Origin: Candidatus Delongbacteria bacterium
GTDB taxonomy: Bacteria; Delongbacteria; UBA4055
Reading direction: 5' to 3'
Length of the DNA: 8,778 bases
Assembly: GCA_027858795.1 (NCBI GenBank)
Contig: JAQICF010000243.1
Coordinates: forward strand, 1 to 8,778
Position 1 is the stretch's first letter; every line of letters starts with the position of its first letter. Positions 1-5,250 of the stretch are shown one piece after another. The notes beneath the pieces were generated by a model. That model was not told where the DNA came from. It searched no databases and was given only the letters and a program-made list of their open reading frames with translations. The translations under genes and the position numbers were made by a program.

Positions 1-210
1 AAAATACCACCGAAACCAAAATCAATATCTGCAATTATGCGTTCATTTAAATCCGTTTGCACGAAAATGATAAATATCGAGGATAAAGAATTAAAATTCG
101 GATGGCAACCTCGTTTTTATGATCGAATTATTAGAAATGAAAATGAATTAAGAAATGTTCAAGATTATATAAAAAATAATGTCTCAAAACATAATAATGA
201 TTTCCAATAA
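1..210 (+). CDS. REP-associated tyrosine transposase (RAYT / Y1 transposase), C-terminal part, cut by window edge
   Basis: An open frame runs from the first base to a TAA at 208-210 and gives 69 residues; the N-terminus lies outside the window. The stretch 'FGWQPRFYDRIIRNENELR' followed by 'VQDYIKNN' is the conserved C-terminal signature of IS200-like Y1 transposases of the RAYT type, as is the preceding 'SAIMRSFKSVCTKMIN' helix. Tyr56 of the fragment (bases 166-168) sits where the family's catalytic tyrosine is expected, in the helix after 'IIRNE'. The HUH metal-binding motif lies upstream and cannot be seen. Such proteins are usually single-copy, domesticated transposases associated with short palindromic REP sequences that they cut and join as single-stranded DNA. 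It is probably intact off-window, since the visible end is complete, but that cannot be confirmed here. Family assignment is strong; activity is unknown. Confidence 0.85.
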   Translation, partial: KIPPKPKSISAIMRSFKSVCTKMINIEDKELKFGWQPRFYDRIIRNENELRNVQDYIKNNVSKHNNDFQ

Positions 211-233
211 CCTAATCAATCATCAAATACGAT

Positions 234-261
234 TTGTAAAAAAGAAATAATAATGTATATT
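234..261 (+). promoter_or_regulatory. Candidate sigma70-type promoter for the small membrane protein operon
   Basis: TTGTAA (234-239) and TATATT (256-261) are separated by 16 bases. They lie 30 bases before the ATG at 291, in the gap after the transposase stop. Each box differs from consensus at few positions, but the region is AT-rich and such matches arise by chance, so this is a weak call. Confidence 0.3.
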
Positions 262-284
262 CCTGTATAACAATTTTAACAGGA
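261..284 (+). promoter_or_regulatory. 6-bp inverted repeat overlapping the ribosome binding site
   Basis: TCCTGT (261-266) and ACAGGA (279-284) are perfect reverse complements with a 12-base loop. The right arm contains the AGGA of the AGGAGA ribosome binding site (282-287) of the gene starting at 291. Folding in the mRNA would occlude the ribosome site. The stem is short and may be accidental. Confidence 0.3.
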
Positions 285-290
285 GAAAAT

Positions 291-470
291 ATGGAACTAT
301 ATGACCTAGTAATACCATTAGGCATTATAACCTACATTCTAATTATCCTAGCGATACTTACAGGTAGAAGAATAATCAAGCTACATCCAAAATGGCATAA
401 GATCATTGCTGGATTAACAATTCTCTTTGCAACAGTTCATGCTGCGATCGTAATTTACTACAACGTCTAA
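291..470 (+). CDS. Small two-helix membrane protein with His-x13-His (cytochrome b / ferric-reductase-like hairpin)
   Basis: This is a 59-residue protein with an AGGAGA ribosome binding site 3 bases before the ATG. It has two hydrophobic segments, about residues 5-24 and 38-56. The loop between them is basic ('GRRIIKLHPKWHK'), so by the positive-inside rule both termini should face the periplasm. His36 and His50 lie 14 residues apart on the second helix, and His32 is in the loop. That spacing resembles the heme-ligating histidines of membrane b-type cytochromes and of DUF4405/ferric-reductase-like proteins, in which 'H-x-x-(L/I)-(A/G)...H' is common. With one His pair per monomer, heme binding would need a dimer or a partner. 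The exported protein gene at 510 follows after 39 bases on the same strand, which suggests an operon. Its existence as a gene is well supported by the start signal and composition; the heme role is inference. Confidence 0.75.
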   Translation: MELYDLVIPLGIITYILIILAILTGRRIIKLHPKWHKIIAGLTILFATVHAAIVIYYNV

Positions 471-509
471 CTTTAGATATTTTAAATTAAATTTAACTAA
501 GGAGCTACA

Positions 510-866
510 ATGGAAAAAGCACTATTGTTCTTAATTATTGCAGGATTCATATCTCTACTCTCTGCACACTCAGCATCAAAAGTTGAAGCAAAATTCGATA
601 TGCAGAAAAAAGTTCTTTCTGTCAATTTTATGCACTCTGTAAAAGATAACTCAAAGCACTTCATTACAGAAGTTACTGTTAGCCTTAATGGCAAAGAGAT
701 CATTATGCAGAATATCAATATTCAGGATGATAATAAAAAAGGTGATCTACTGTACAAAATACCTGAAACTAAAATTGGTGATATTTTTGAGATCAACACC
801 AAATGTAATAAGGGTGGAAAGAAAGGTTTCGAATTAAAGATCGAACCGAAAAAAGAGATAAAATAA
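510..866 (+). CDS. Exported small protein with superoxide reductase (desulfoferrodoxin)-like features
   Basis: This 118-residue protein is preceded by AAGGAG (499-504), 5 bases before the ATG. Residues 1-19 form a signal peptide with a likely cut after 'LSA', which would make His20 the first residue of the mature, periplasmic protein; a cut after Ala22 is the alternative. The rest is beta-rich and contains 'MHSVKDNSKHFI' (residues 41-52) and 'CNKGG' (99-103). In superoxide reductases the iron is bound by histidines in 'H-P-M-x-x-x-H-Y-I' and by Cys and His in 'C-N-x-H-G'. Here the first pair is His42/His50 with two extra residues, the Cys99-Asn100 pair is kept, and the final ligand His is Gly102. 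It therefore resembles an SOR-like immunoglobulin fold with an altered or lost metal site. The fold is inference. Real superoxide reductase activity is doubtful because the full five-ligand set is missing. The neighbouring 59-residue membrane protein may be a redox or anchoring partner. Confidence 0.65.
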   Translation: MEKALLFLIIAGFISLLSAHSASKVEAKFDMQKKVLSVNFMHSVKDNSKHFITEVTVSLNGKEIIMQNINIQDDNKKGDLLYKIPETKIGDIFEINTKCNKGGKKGFELKIEPKKEIK

Positions 867-881
867 ACCATTTAATGTAAA

Positions 882-1925
882 TTGAAGCTAAAATTTCTAT
901 TCCCAATATTTATTCTGTTAATATCTTGTACGAATTCTATGTTCAAAAAAGAAAATAAACCTGCACATTATGGAGAAGATTCCTTTAAGAATCCGTACAT
1001 AACTCACTTTGATAAAGGTTTATTTGATGTGATAAAAATGCACTTTTTTGATGATGAACGAATTGAATGGAAAGGTAAAGAGAATAAAGTACCATTTCAA
1101 ACCGCAGACAGTTCAATGATTAATACAGTTACAAATTCTGTGAAGATCACTTGGATAGGAAATTCATCTTTTTTATTTCAAAAGGACAGTATAAATATTC
1201 TAACCGATCCAGTATTCTATGATAAAGCTTCCCCGGTTTCATTTGCAGGTCCGGAAAGAGTCCATCCACCCGGAATAAAGAAGGAACATCTACCAAAAAT
1301 TGATATCGTACTAATTTCACATGATCATTATGACCATTTGGACAAAGATTTTGTAAAGTGGATGAATAATAGAACCAAGTGGGTTATTCCGATAGGGTTG
1401 AAAGAATTTTTTACTGATTTAGATATTCTACCTGAGAATATTATTGAACTTGACTGGTATGAAGCGAATGAACTGAACGGGATCAAGATAACAGCAACTC
1501 CAACTCAGCATTTTTCAGGAAGAAAGCCCTGGGGTAGAAATAGATCGCTTTGGTGTAGTTATGCTGTAGAAATTAATGACTATAAATTTTGGTTTGGTGG
1601 AGATACAGGATATAATGATATTCAGTTCAAAGAGATCGGGCAGAAATTCGGTGGATTTGATCTTGCTTTAATTCCTATTGGAGCTTATAAACCCAGATGG
1701 TTCATGAAGGATATGCACGTAAATCCTGAGGAAGCTGTTTTTATTCATAAAGAACTAAGTTCCAAGTTTTCAATCGCTGGACACTGGGGTACTTTTAAAT
1801 TATCAGCAGAAGATATAGATGAGCCTATCAATGATCTTAATAAAGCTAAGATCAAGCATAGTATAAAAGATGATGAATTTATACATCTTGGGATAGGTAA
1901 AACAAAAGTAATAATCCTCCTATAG
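882..1925 (+). CDS. NAPE-PLD-like metallo-beta-lactamase-fold hydrolase, lipoprotein
   Basis: This 347-residue protein carries all the metal-ligand motifs of the NAPE-PLD/RomA branch of the metallo-beta-lactamase superfamily. 'SHDHYDHLD' supplies His147, His149, Asp151 and His152; 'TPTQHFSGR' supplies His210; 'FGGDTGY' supplies Asp241; 'AGHWGTF' supplies His301. The signature 'PIGAYKPRWFMK' followed by 'HVNPEEAV' (265-286) is nearly the same as in NAPE-hydrolysing phospholipase D. The likely reaction is therefore Zn-dependent phosphodiester hydrolysis of phospholipids, though bacterial substrates are mostly untested. The N-terminus 'LLISC' is a lipobox with Cys16 as the lipidated residue, so it should be membrane-anchored. 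The start is TTG at 882: an in-frame stop at 873-875 leaves no ATG that preserves the signal sequence. No good ribosome site is visible, and the upstream gene ends 15 bases earlier, so translational coupling is likely. Confidence 0.9.
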   Translation: MKLKFLFPIFILLISCTNSMFKKENKPAHYGEDSFKNPYITHFDKGLFDVIKMHFFDDERIEWKGKENKVPFQTADSSMINTVTNSVKITWIGNSSFLFQKDSINILTDPVFYDKASPVSFAGPERVHPPGIKKEHLPKIDIVLISHDHYDHLDKDFVKWMNNRTKWVIPIGLKEFFTDLDILPENIIELDWYEANELNGIKITATPTQHFSGRKPWGRNRSLWCSYAVEINDYKFWFGGDTGYNDIQFKEIGQKFGGFDLALIPIGAYKPRWFMKDMHVNPEEAVFIHKELSSKFSIAGHWGTFKLSAEDIDEPINDLNKAKIKHSIKDDEFIHLGIGKTKVIILL

Positions 1926-1952
1926 TATCAACTACAAATTCTGCATTCTCTT

Positions 1953-3791
1953 TTAATAATTACTCGTACCTGGTAGAATTCCATAAATCTCTTCCTCTGA
2001 ATCTATCGACCCATAGTTTGTTTTAAACCAATTGTATCTAGGATTCAGCCCACGAAACACCTCATGATCAAGGAAACTTGGAGAAGTACCCATTCCTGTA
2101 AATATTGTTTCATTTTCATGTGAAAACCTTTCATCTTCAATTAATGAATAGTTCCATTTATCTGATCCCGCAGGTGCTTCAGCAGCTTGATTACTTAAAG
2201 TAATTGAACTACCTATATTGAAAAATTGAAGATCAGTATTTGTTGAAGTAGCTTTTAAGGCTTCTACCGAACCGTTCCAGGATATCATTGCGGCAGTCAT
2301 AAATATAAGTTCTTCCGGTATAATTAGAAAAGACTGTTCATTAATATCTCCACCGGCTTTATTTCCTAAGCTGGATAATAATCCTAAATGTCCCTTGGGA
2401 TGTATTTCTGCCATTTGATTATAAAGATACTCTAACATCTCTACTGATGGATCGACAACATCAAACCAAACACTCTCAAGTTCATTCATAGTATCAGACA
2501 TTTCTTGTAGATAAAAGCTACCAGCTATCTCAATTGTTGAAGTCTCGGTTGCAAGTGCAAAATCGTGATATGAAACTCCTTCTATCGAAACCGAAGCATA
2601 TCCATCGGGAACTGCGATCATTCCCCATGCACCTGCATTATCATCGATCGGTAAGGTTTCTATTAAATTACCATTTTGAGATATTTTTGCATAAGTCTCA
2701 TATTCATCATCATAATTTGGACCTACTGTCTCAACTATAATTTCTATCAGGTCAGTTTTGTCTATTATATCTCCTAATTCTGTTTCGATATTATATATAC
2801 CAAACCCGGCTTCTTGACCGGAATGCTTTTCTATATCCTCCCAAGTCCACAATAAACCTTCAGCATCCAATGAAGGTGCATTCTGTACATAACCACCCAT
2901 AAAAGAATTATTTATACTTAGCAGTGCCTCATCTTCATTACCCCATTGCGGATTCATTCCCGTAATTCCGTGATACTTATCAATGGAAGAGTCTGTAAAT
3001 TCTTTAAACAGAGAAGCATCCCATCCACTAATGGTTGAGGATGTGGATTCTACGGATCCGTAGAATTTGGGACCATACTCTTGCCCCATACCACCATAAT
3101 TTAATTGAATAACATCTGAGAAATAACATTTCCCATATCTATAATCATTGTCCCCGAAAAATCCTTTATTTCCAACTTCTCCTGATCCTGCCAGAGTATT
3201 AACAATCGCTTCAGAATTTTGCAACCATGCAAGTTCAATTTGAATATTAACATTATAAACATTTGACATAGTGATTTTGGTAGCATTTTTTGTAACTGGG
3301 TTATAAGCTGTTGATTCTAAAACCCATACTGCCTCACCGGGATGATCTTTTCTTTCACCTTTGTATCTGGTTAGATATAGCTCAAAACCTTCAAGTGCTT
3401 TAAGTTCTGAATTATCTGTAGGATTACCTTTATATCTCCAAGATGAATGAAGATAAAGTATACCATCGCTGGTTAAACCTTCAGCTCCGGGAAAAATCGA
3501 TTCATCCAGCGGAATACCACTATAGTCAGGTATTTCAACACCATTAGAAGATGGTGTATAGCTTGCCGGCCATTTCATTCTTACAGAATCTTCCAGAGAC
3601 ACCCAAGCATTTACATTGTAGTTAGAAGCACTTTCGGCTGCCCAATATAACCTAAGTTTATCTATATCCAGTTGTGTTGAAATCGTGGTATGATGAGTGA
3701 TCTGAAAAAAGCTTATACTCAGGATCGAAAGAATTGTAAGTATAAAGATTGCGCCCATCAATCCTAAACCCTTCTTATTATAATTTTTCAT
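1953..3791 (-). CDS. PilX/GspK-like minor pseudopilin with very large C-terminal domain
   Basis: This is a 612-residue protein whose ATG follows a perfect AAGGAGGT (3796-3803). Residues 6-11 'KKGLGL' resemble a prepilin peptidase site (cut after Gly8). A single hydrophobic helix spans about 11-31, and 'WAAESASNYNVNAW' (50-63) is the 'AAE' motif typical of PilX N-terminal domains. The residue at mature position 5 is Gly13, not Glu, as in GspK/PilX-type tip subunits. The other roughly 550 residues are extracellular-type and acidic. The middle part, with 'NKGFFGDNDYRYG' (208-220) and 'PKFYGSV' (241-247), recalls the uncharacterised DUF4900 seen next to PilX domains; this is a resemblance from memory, not a search. 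Only one Cys (222) is visible. It is last in a three-gene prepilin operon, 34 bases after the PilW-like gene, and converges with the hydrolase gene ending at 1925. The likely role is the pilus or pseudopilus tip, possibly with an adhesive head. Confidence 0.75.
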   Translation of the reverse strand: MKNYNKKGLGLMGAIFILTILSILSISFFQITHHTTISTQLDIDKLRLYWAAESASNYNVNAWVSLEDSVRMKWPASYTPSSNGVEIPDYSGIPLDESIFPGAEGLTSDGILYLHSSWRYKGNPTDNSELKALEGFELYLTRYKGERKDHPGEAVWVLESTAYNPVTKNATKITMSNVYNVNIQIELAWLQNSEAIVNTLAGSGEVGNKGFFGDNDYRYGKCYFSDVIQLNYGGMGQEYGPKFYGSVESTSSTISGWDASLFKEFTDSSIDKYHGITGMNPQWGNEDEALLSINNSFMGGYVQNAPSLDAEGLLWTWEDIEKHSGQEAGFGIYNIETELGDIIDKTDLIEIIVETVGPNYDDEYETYAKISQNGNLIETLPIDDNAGAWGMIAVPDGYASVSIEGVSYHDFALATETSTIEIAGSFYLQEMSDTMNELESVWFDVVDPSVEMLEYLYNQMAEIHPKGHLGLLSSLGNKAGGDINEQSFLIIPEELIFMTAAMISWNGSVEALKATSTNTDLQFFNIGSSITLSNQAAEAPAGSDKWNYSLIEDERFSHENETIFTGMGTSPSFLDHEVFRGLNPRYNWFKTNYGSIDSEEEIYGILPGTSNY

Positions 3792-3825
3792 AGTTACCTC
3801 CTTGATAACATCAATCTTTTATTCC

Positions 3826-4338
3826 CTATAACATTGGATCCAACCTGCAGTAGAATACATTGCTTAGTTTCGTTATATTATTTACTTCTTTTAAGGAAAG
3901 TATTTCTTTTAAATATATATCCACCTTCACGTTAAAAAATTGCCCAGTAATAGAAGTAGTGTAGATTATTATAGGTTTTATTTCTCTACTTGCTGTAGAA
4001 AATATTAAAATATCTTTCGTTGTTGAATTTCCAATATCATCATAAACTGTACGAGTTATAACACCCTCACTACCGCTCCATTCATATAAATTATTATCAT
4101 TGGCATCCATTATAATAAGGGTTTGGGAATCGGTACTTGATAATCTTGCCCCTTTTCTGATATCAGTTGATATTAGATCCATGATCCTTTGAGTATTTCT
4201 ATTTTTAAATGCTACTGCAACATTATCCGATAATATATTATTGGAATTGGCTACTACAAACACAACACTTATTCCTATAATACTTCCAATAAAAGCTACA
4301 ACCAGAATCTCTATTAATGTTAAACCTTTTATTTTCAT
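3826..4338 (-). CDS. PilW/GspJ-like type IV prepilin (minor pseudopilin)
   Basis: This 170-residue protein begins 'MKIKGLTLIEILV'. It has a basic leader, a prepilin peptidase cut after Gly5, Glu at mature position 5 (Glu10) and a hydrophobic helix over about residues 6-28, the class III signal of type IV pilins. I chose ATG 4338 rather than the longer TTG frame at 4344, because GAGGAGGAG (4345-4353) ends directly at that TTG and is correctly spaced only for the ATG. The region after the helix ('NRNTQRIMDLISTDIRKGARL', with later 'FYCRLDPML') has the GspJ/PilW layout, in which a second helix precedes a beta domain. The start lies 14 bases past the stop of the PilV-like gene, whose TAG overlaps this gene's ribosome site, so the two are almost surely co-translated. 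Subtype assignment rests on gene order and the N-terminus. Confidence 0.8.
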   Translation of the reverse strand: MKIKGLTLIEILVVAFIGSIIGISVVFVVANSNNILSDNVAVAFKNRNTQRIMDLISTDIRKGARLSSTDSQTLIIMDANDNNLYEWSGSEGVITRTVYDDIGNSTTKDILIFSTASREIKPIIIYTTSITGQFFNVKVDIYLKEILSLKEVNNITKLSNVFYCRLDPML

Positions 4339-4344
4339 TCCCAA

Positions 4345-4353
4345 CTCCTCCTC
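4345..4353 (-). promoter_or_regulatory. Ribosome binding site that decides the start of the PilW-like gene
   Basis: GAGGAGGAG on the minus strand contains AGGAGG (4347-4352), 8 bases before the ATG at 4338. It abuts the upstream TTG at 4344, which is therefore too close to serve as the start. It also overlaps the TAG stop of the preceding gene, consistent with translational coupling. Confidence 0.7.
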
Positions 4354-4787
4354 TAATAAGGCTCGTTAGTTATCATTTGCATTGTAATTGATTTATCGGT
4401 ATCTGCATAAATATATTCCTCATCCCAACTTACCCTTAATTCTATCAAAGTAAGATTTGATGAAGCACTTGGATTTAGTGTGGTTGAAGAATTAAACTTG
4501 AGAAAATATTTTTGTTTTGTAGTTGAACCATCACCAAACTCTACTAAATTACTTTCAACGTAAGTTCCATTAGGAATTCCATCTAAATAATCATTAACTG
4601 AAGTTTCAAACACTCTTCTTTGTATCGCTTCAAACTGTTGATTTGCAACCAAAGTAGCATTAAATTTATTTGTATTTCTACGAATTGTATTTTGACATGT
4701 TACAAAACTCATCATCATAGAAGCTAATCCTATTGAAAGAATTATAGCAGTAACCAATACCTCTATTAATGTTATTCCTTTCTTCAT
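4353..4787 (-). CDS. PilV/GspI-like type IV prepilin (minor pseudopilin)
   Basis: This 144-residue protein begins 'MKKGITLIEVLV', a textbook prepilin leader. The cut is after Gly4, Glu is at mature position 5 (Glu9), and a hydrophobic helix covers about residues 5-28. The open frame extends 39 codons upstream to 4904, but those residues are polar and unlike any prepilin leader, so I place the start at 4787. GGTGG (4795-4799) lies 7 bases before it. The helix is followed by 'ATLVANQQFEAIQRRV' (44-59) and a C-terminal strand 'LTLIELRVSWDE' (111-122); both fit PilV/GspI, where a 'V-x-W' strand is common. It is the first gene of the prepilin operon. PilV-PilW-PilX (or GspI-J-K) proteins form the complex that starts filament assembly at the inner membrane. 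The core pilus motor and secretin genes are not in this window. Confidence 0.8.
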   Translation of the reverse strand: MKKGITLIEVLVTAIILSIGLASMMMSFVTCQNTIRRNTNKFNATLVANQQFEAIQRRVFETSVNDYLDGIPNGTYVESNLVEFGDGSTTKQKYFLKFNSSTTLNPSASSNLTLIELRVSWDEEYIYADTDKSITMQMITNEPY

Positions 4788-4876
4788 TATATTACCACCA
4801 TACTTTATTGTTAGAAACCAAACTTCTAAAGTCTTTTGCTTAGTATCTATTTTATTAGAATCATTTTTGTTGAAAT

Positions 4877-4901
4877 ACTTTGATCGTTTTACCATCAAAG
4901 T
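4877..4901. promoter_or_regulatory. Perfect 8-bp inverted repeat upstream of the prepilin operon (operator or RNA hairpin)
   Basis: ACTTTGAT (4877-4884) and ATCAAAGT (4894-4901) are perfect reverse complements separated by 9 bases. The element sits 90-114 bases before the PilV-like start. The spacing suits a dimeric helix-turn-helix regulator; as RNA it forms an 8-bp, mostly A-U stem. The half-site core TTGAT/ATCAA resembles FNR/CRP-family half-sites, but those are spaced 4-6 bases apart, so that family is unlikely. Confidence 0.45.
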
Positions 4902-4940
4902 CATAAAATCAAGCTTTTAATTTTTTAATTATATATGCCG

Positions 4941-4950
4941 ACCTCCTCTT
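4941..4950 (-). promoter_or_regulatory. Orphan strong Shine-Dalgarno sequence without a start codon
   Basis: AAGAGGAGGT on the minus strand is an almost full anti-16S match, as strong as the site before the PilX-like gene. No ATG, GTG or TTG follows at working distance. The only near candidate is ATA at 4936-4934, which reads into a stop after three codons. It may be the relic of a lost gene start, a standby site or chance. Confidence 0.4.
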
Positions 4951-4999
4951 AAATTTAATTATTCAATTCCATTTGACGCACATTTCCCATTCCACCTAT

Positions 5000-5134
5000 T
5001 TATTTAGTTGCAAATACTATACCAGAACCATTAAAAAAAAGATCTGTAGCTAATCTACTTAACAGAACAAACCCACAAAGTACTATTATATTTATGTTTG
5101 TACTATTCTTAGTACTAATTTTCTTAAATAAAAA
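5000..5134 (-). pseudogene. Possible remnant of a small hydrophobic protein (44 codons, no valid start)
   Basis: This stop-bounded minus frame reads with a basic start ('KKISTKNSTN'), a hydrophobic segment ('IIVLCGFVLLSRLATDLFF') and a glycine-rich end ('NGSGIVFATK'), then TAA. Beyond the stop the same frame gives 'IGGMGNVRQMELNN' before the next stop. The frame has no ATG, GTG or TTG ahead of the hydrophobic part, and an ATG at 5150 in another frame gives only 8 codons ('MKRKVVFI'). A frameshift plus a nonsense change in a former small membrane or pilin-like gene would explain this. A random AT-rich open frame is equally possible, so confidence is low. Confidence 0.2.
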
Positions 5135-5169
5135 CTACTTTTCTTTTCATAAAAGCTCAGATATTGCTG

Positions 5170-5197
5170 AATATATAAGATAAATTGGAAATGTGAA
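5170..5197 (-). promoter_or_regulatory. Candidate distal promoter for the prepilin operon
   Basis: On the minus strand TTCACA (5192-5197) and TATATT (5170-5175) are separated by 16 bases; each box differs from the sigma70 consensus by one base. Transcripts starting near 5163 would carry a leader of roughly 375 bases before the PilV-like ATG. The match is good but is in AT-rich DNA. Confidence 0.35.
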
Positions 5198-5250
5198 TAT
5201 GTGCTCTCTACAATATTTTTTGATTAAATATTATAGGTTCATATTGGTGT

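Larger units (their letters stand above)
4788..5250. other. 463-base region without a confident gene: leader and promoter region of the prepilin operon
   Basis: No convincing coding sequence is present on either strand. The region carries, in minus-strand reading order, a promoter-like pair (5170-5197), a start-less hydrophobic open frame (5000-5134), an orphan strong Shine-Dalgarno sequence (4941-4950), a perfect 8-bp inverted repeat (4877-4901) and a 6-bp repeat TTAGAA/TTCTAA (4811-4829). Three GTACTA copies also occur at 5080, 5100 and 5112. I compared it by eye with c-di-GMP riboswitch cores and with tRNA shapes and saw no match. Confidence 0.6.

Noticed and set aside
1926..1952. Bidirectional terminator between the converging hydrolase and PilX-like genes
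   Set aside because: No inverted repeat with a usable stem is present in these 27 bases.
2534..2740. Plus-strand open frame of 68 codons
   Set aside because: It is antisense within the PilX-like gene, with no ribosome site and His/Arg-rich low-complexity translation typical of a shadow frame.
4339..4344. TTG start for the PilW-like gene
   Set aside because: The ribosome site GAGGAGGAG ends directly at this TTG, leaving no spacing; the ATG at 4338 fits.
4877..4901. FNR or CRP binding site (TTGAT/ATCAA half-sites)
   Set aside because: The spacer between half-sites is far larger than the 4-6 bases those regulators use.
4788..4904. 39-codon N-terminal extension of the PilV-like frame from an ATG at 4904
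   Set aside because: The extension has no ribosome site, is polar and basic, and would bury the prepilin leader; the ATG at 4787 gives the standard MKKG leader.
5080..5119. Three GTACTA copies as an iteron or operator array
   Set aside because: The spacing is irregular (20 and 12 bases) and the short AT-rich unit can easily recur by chance.
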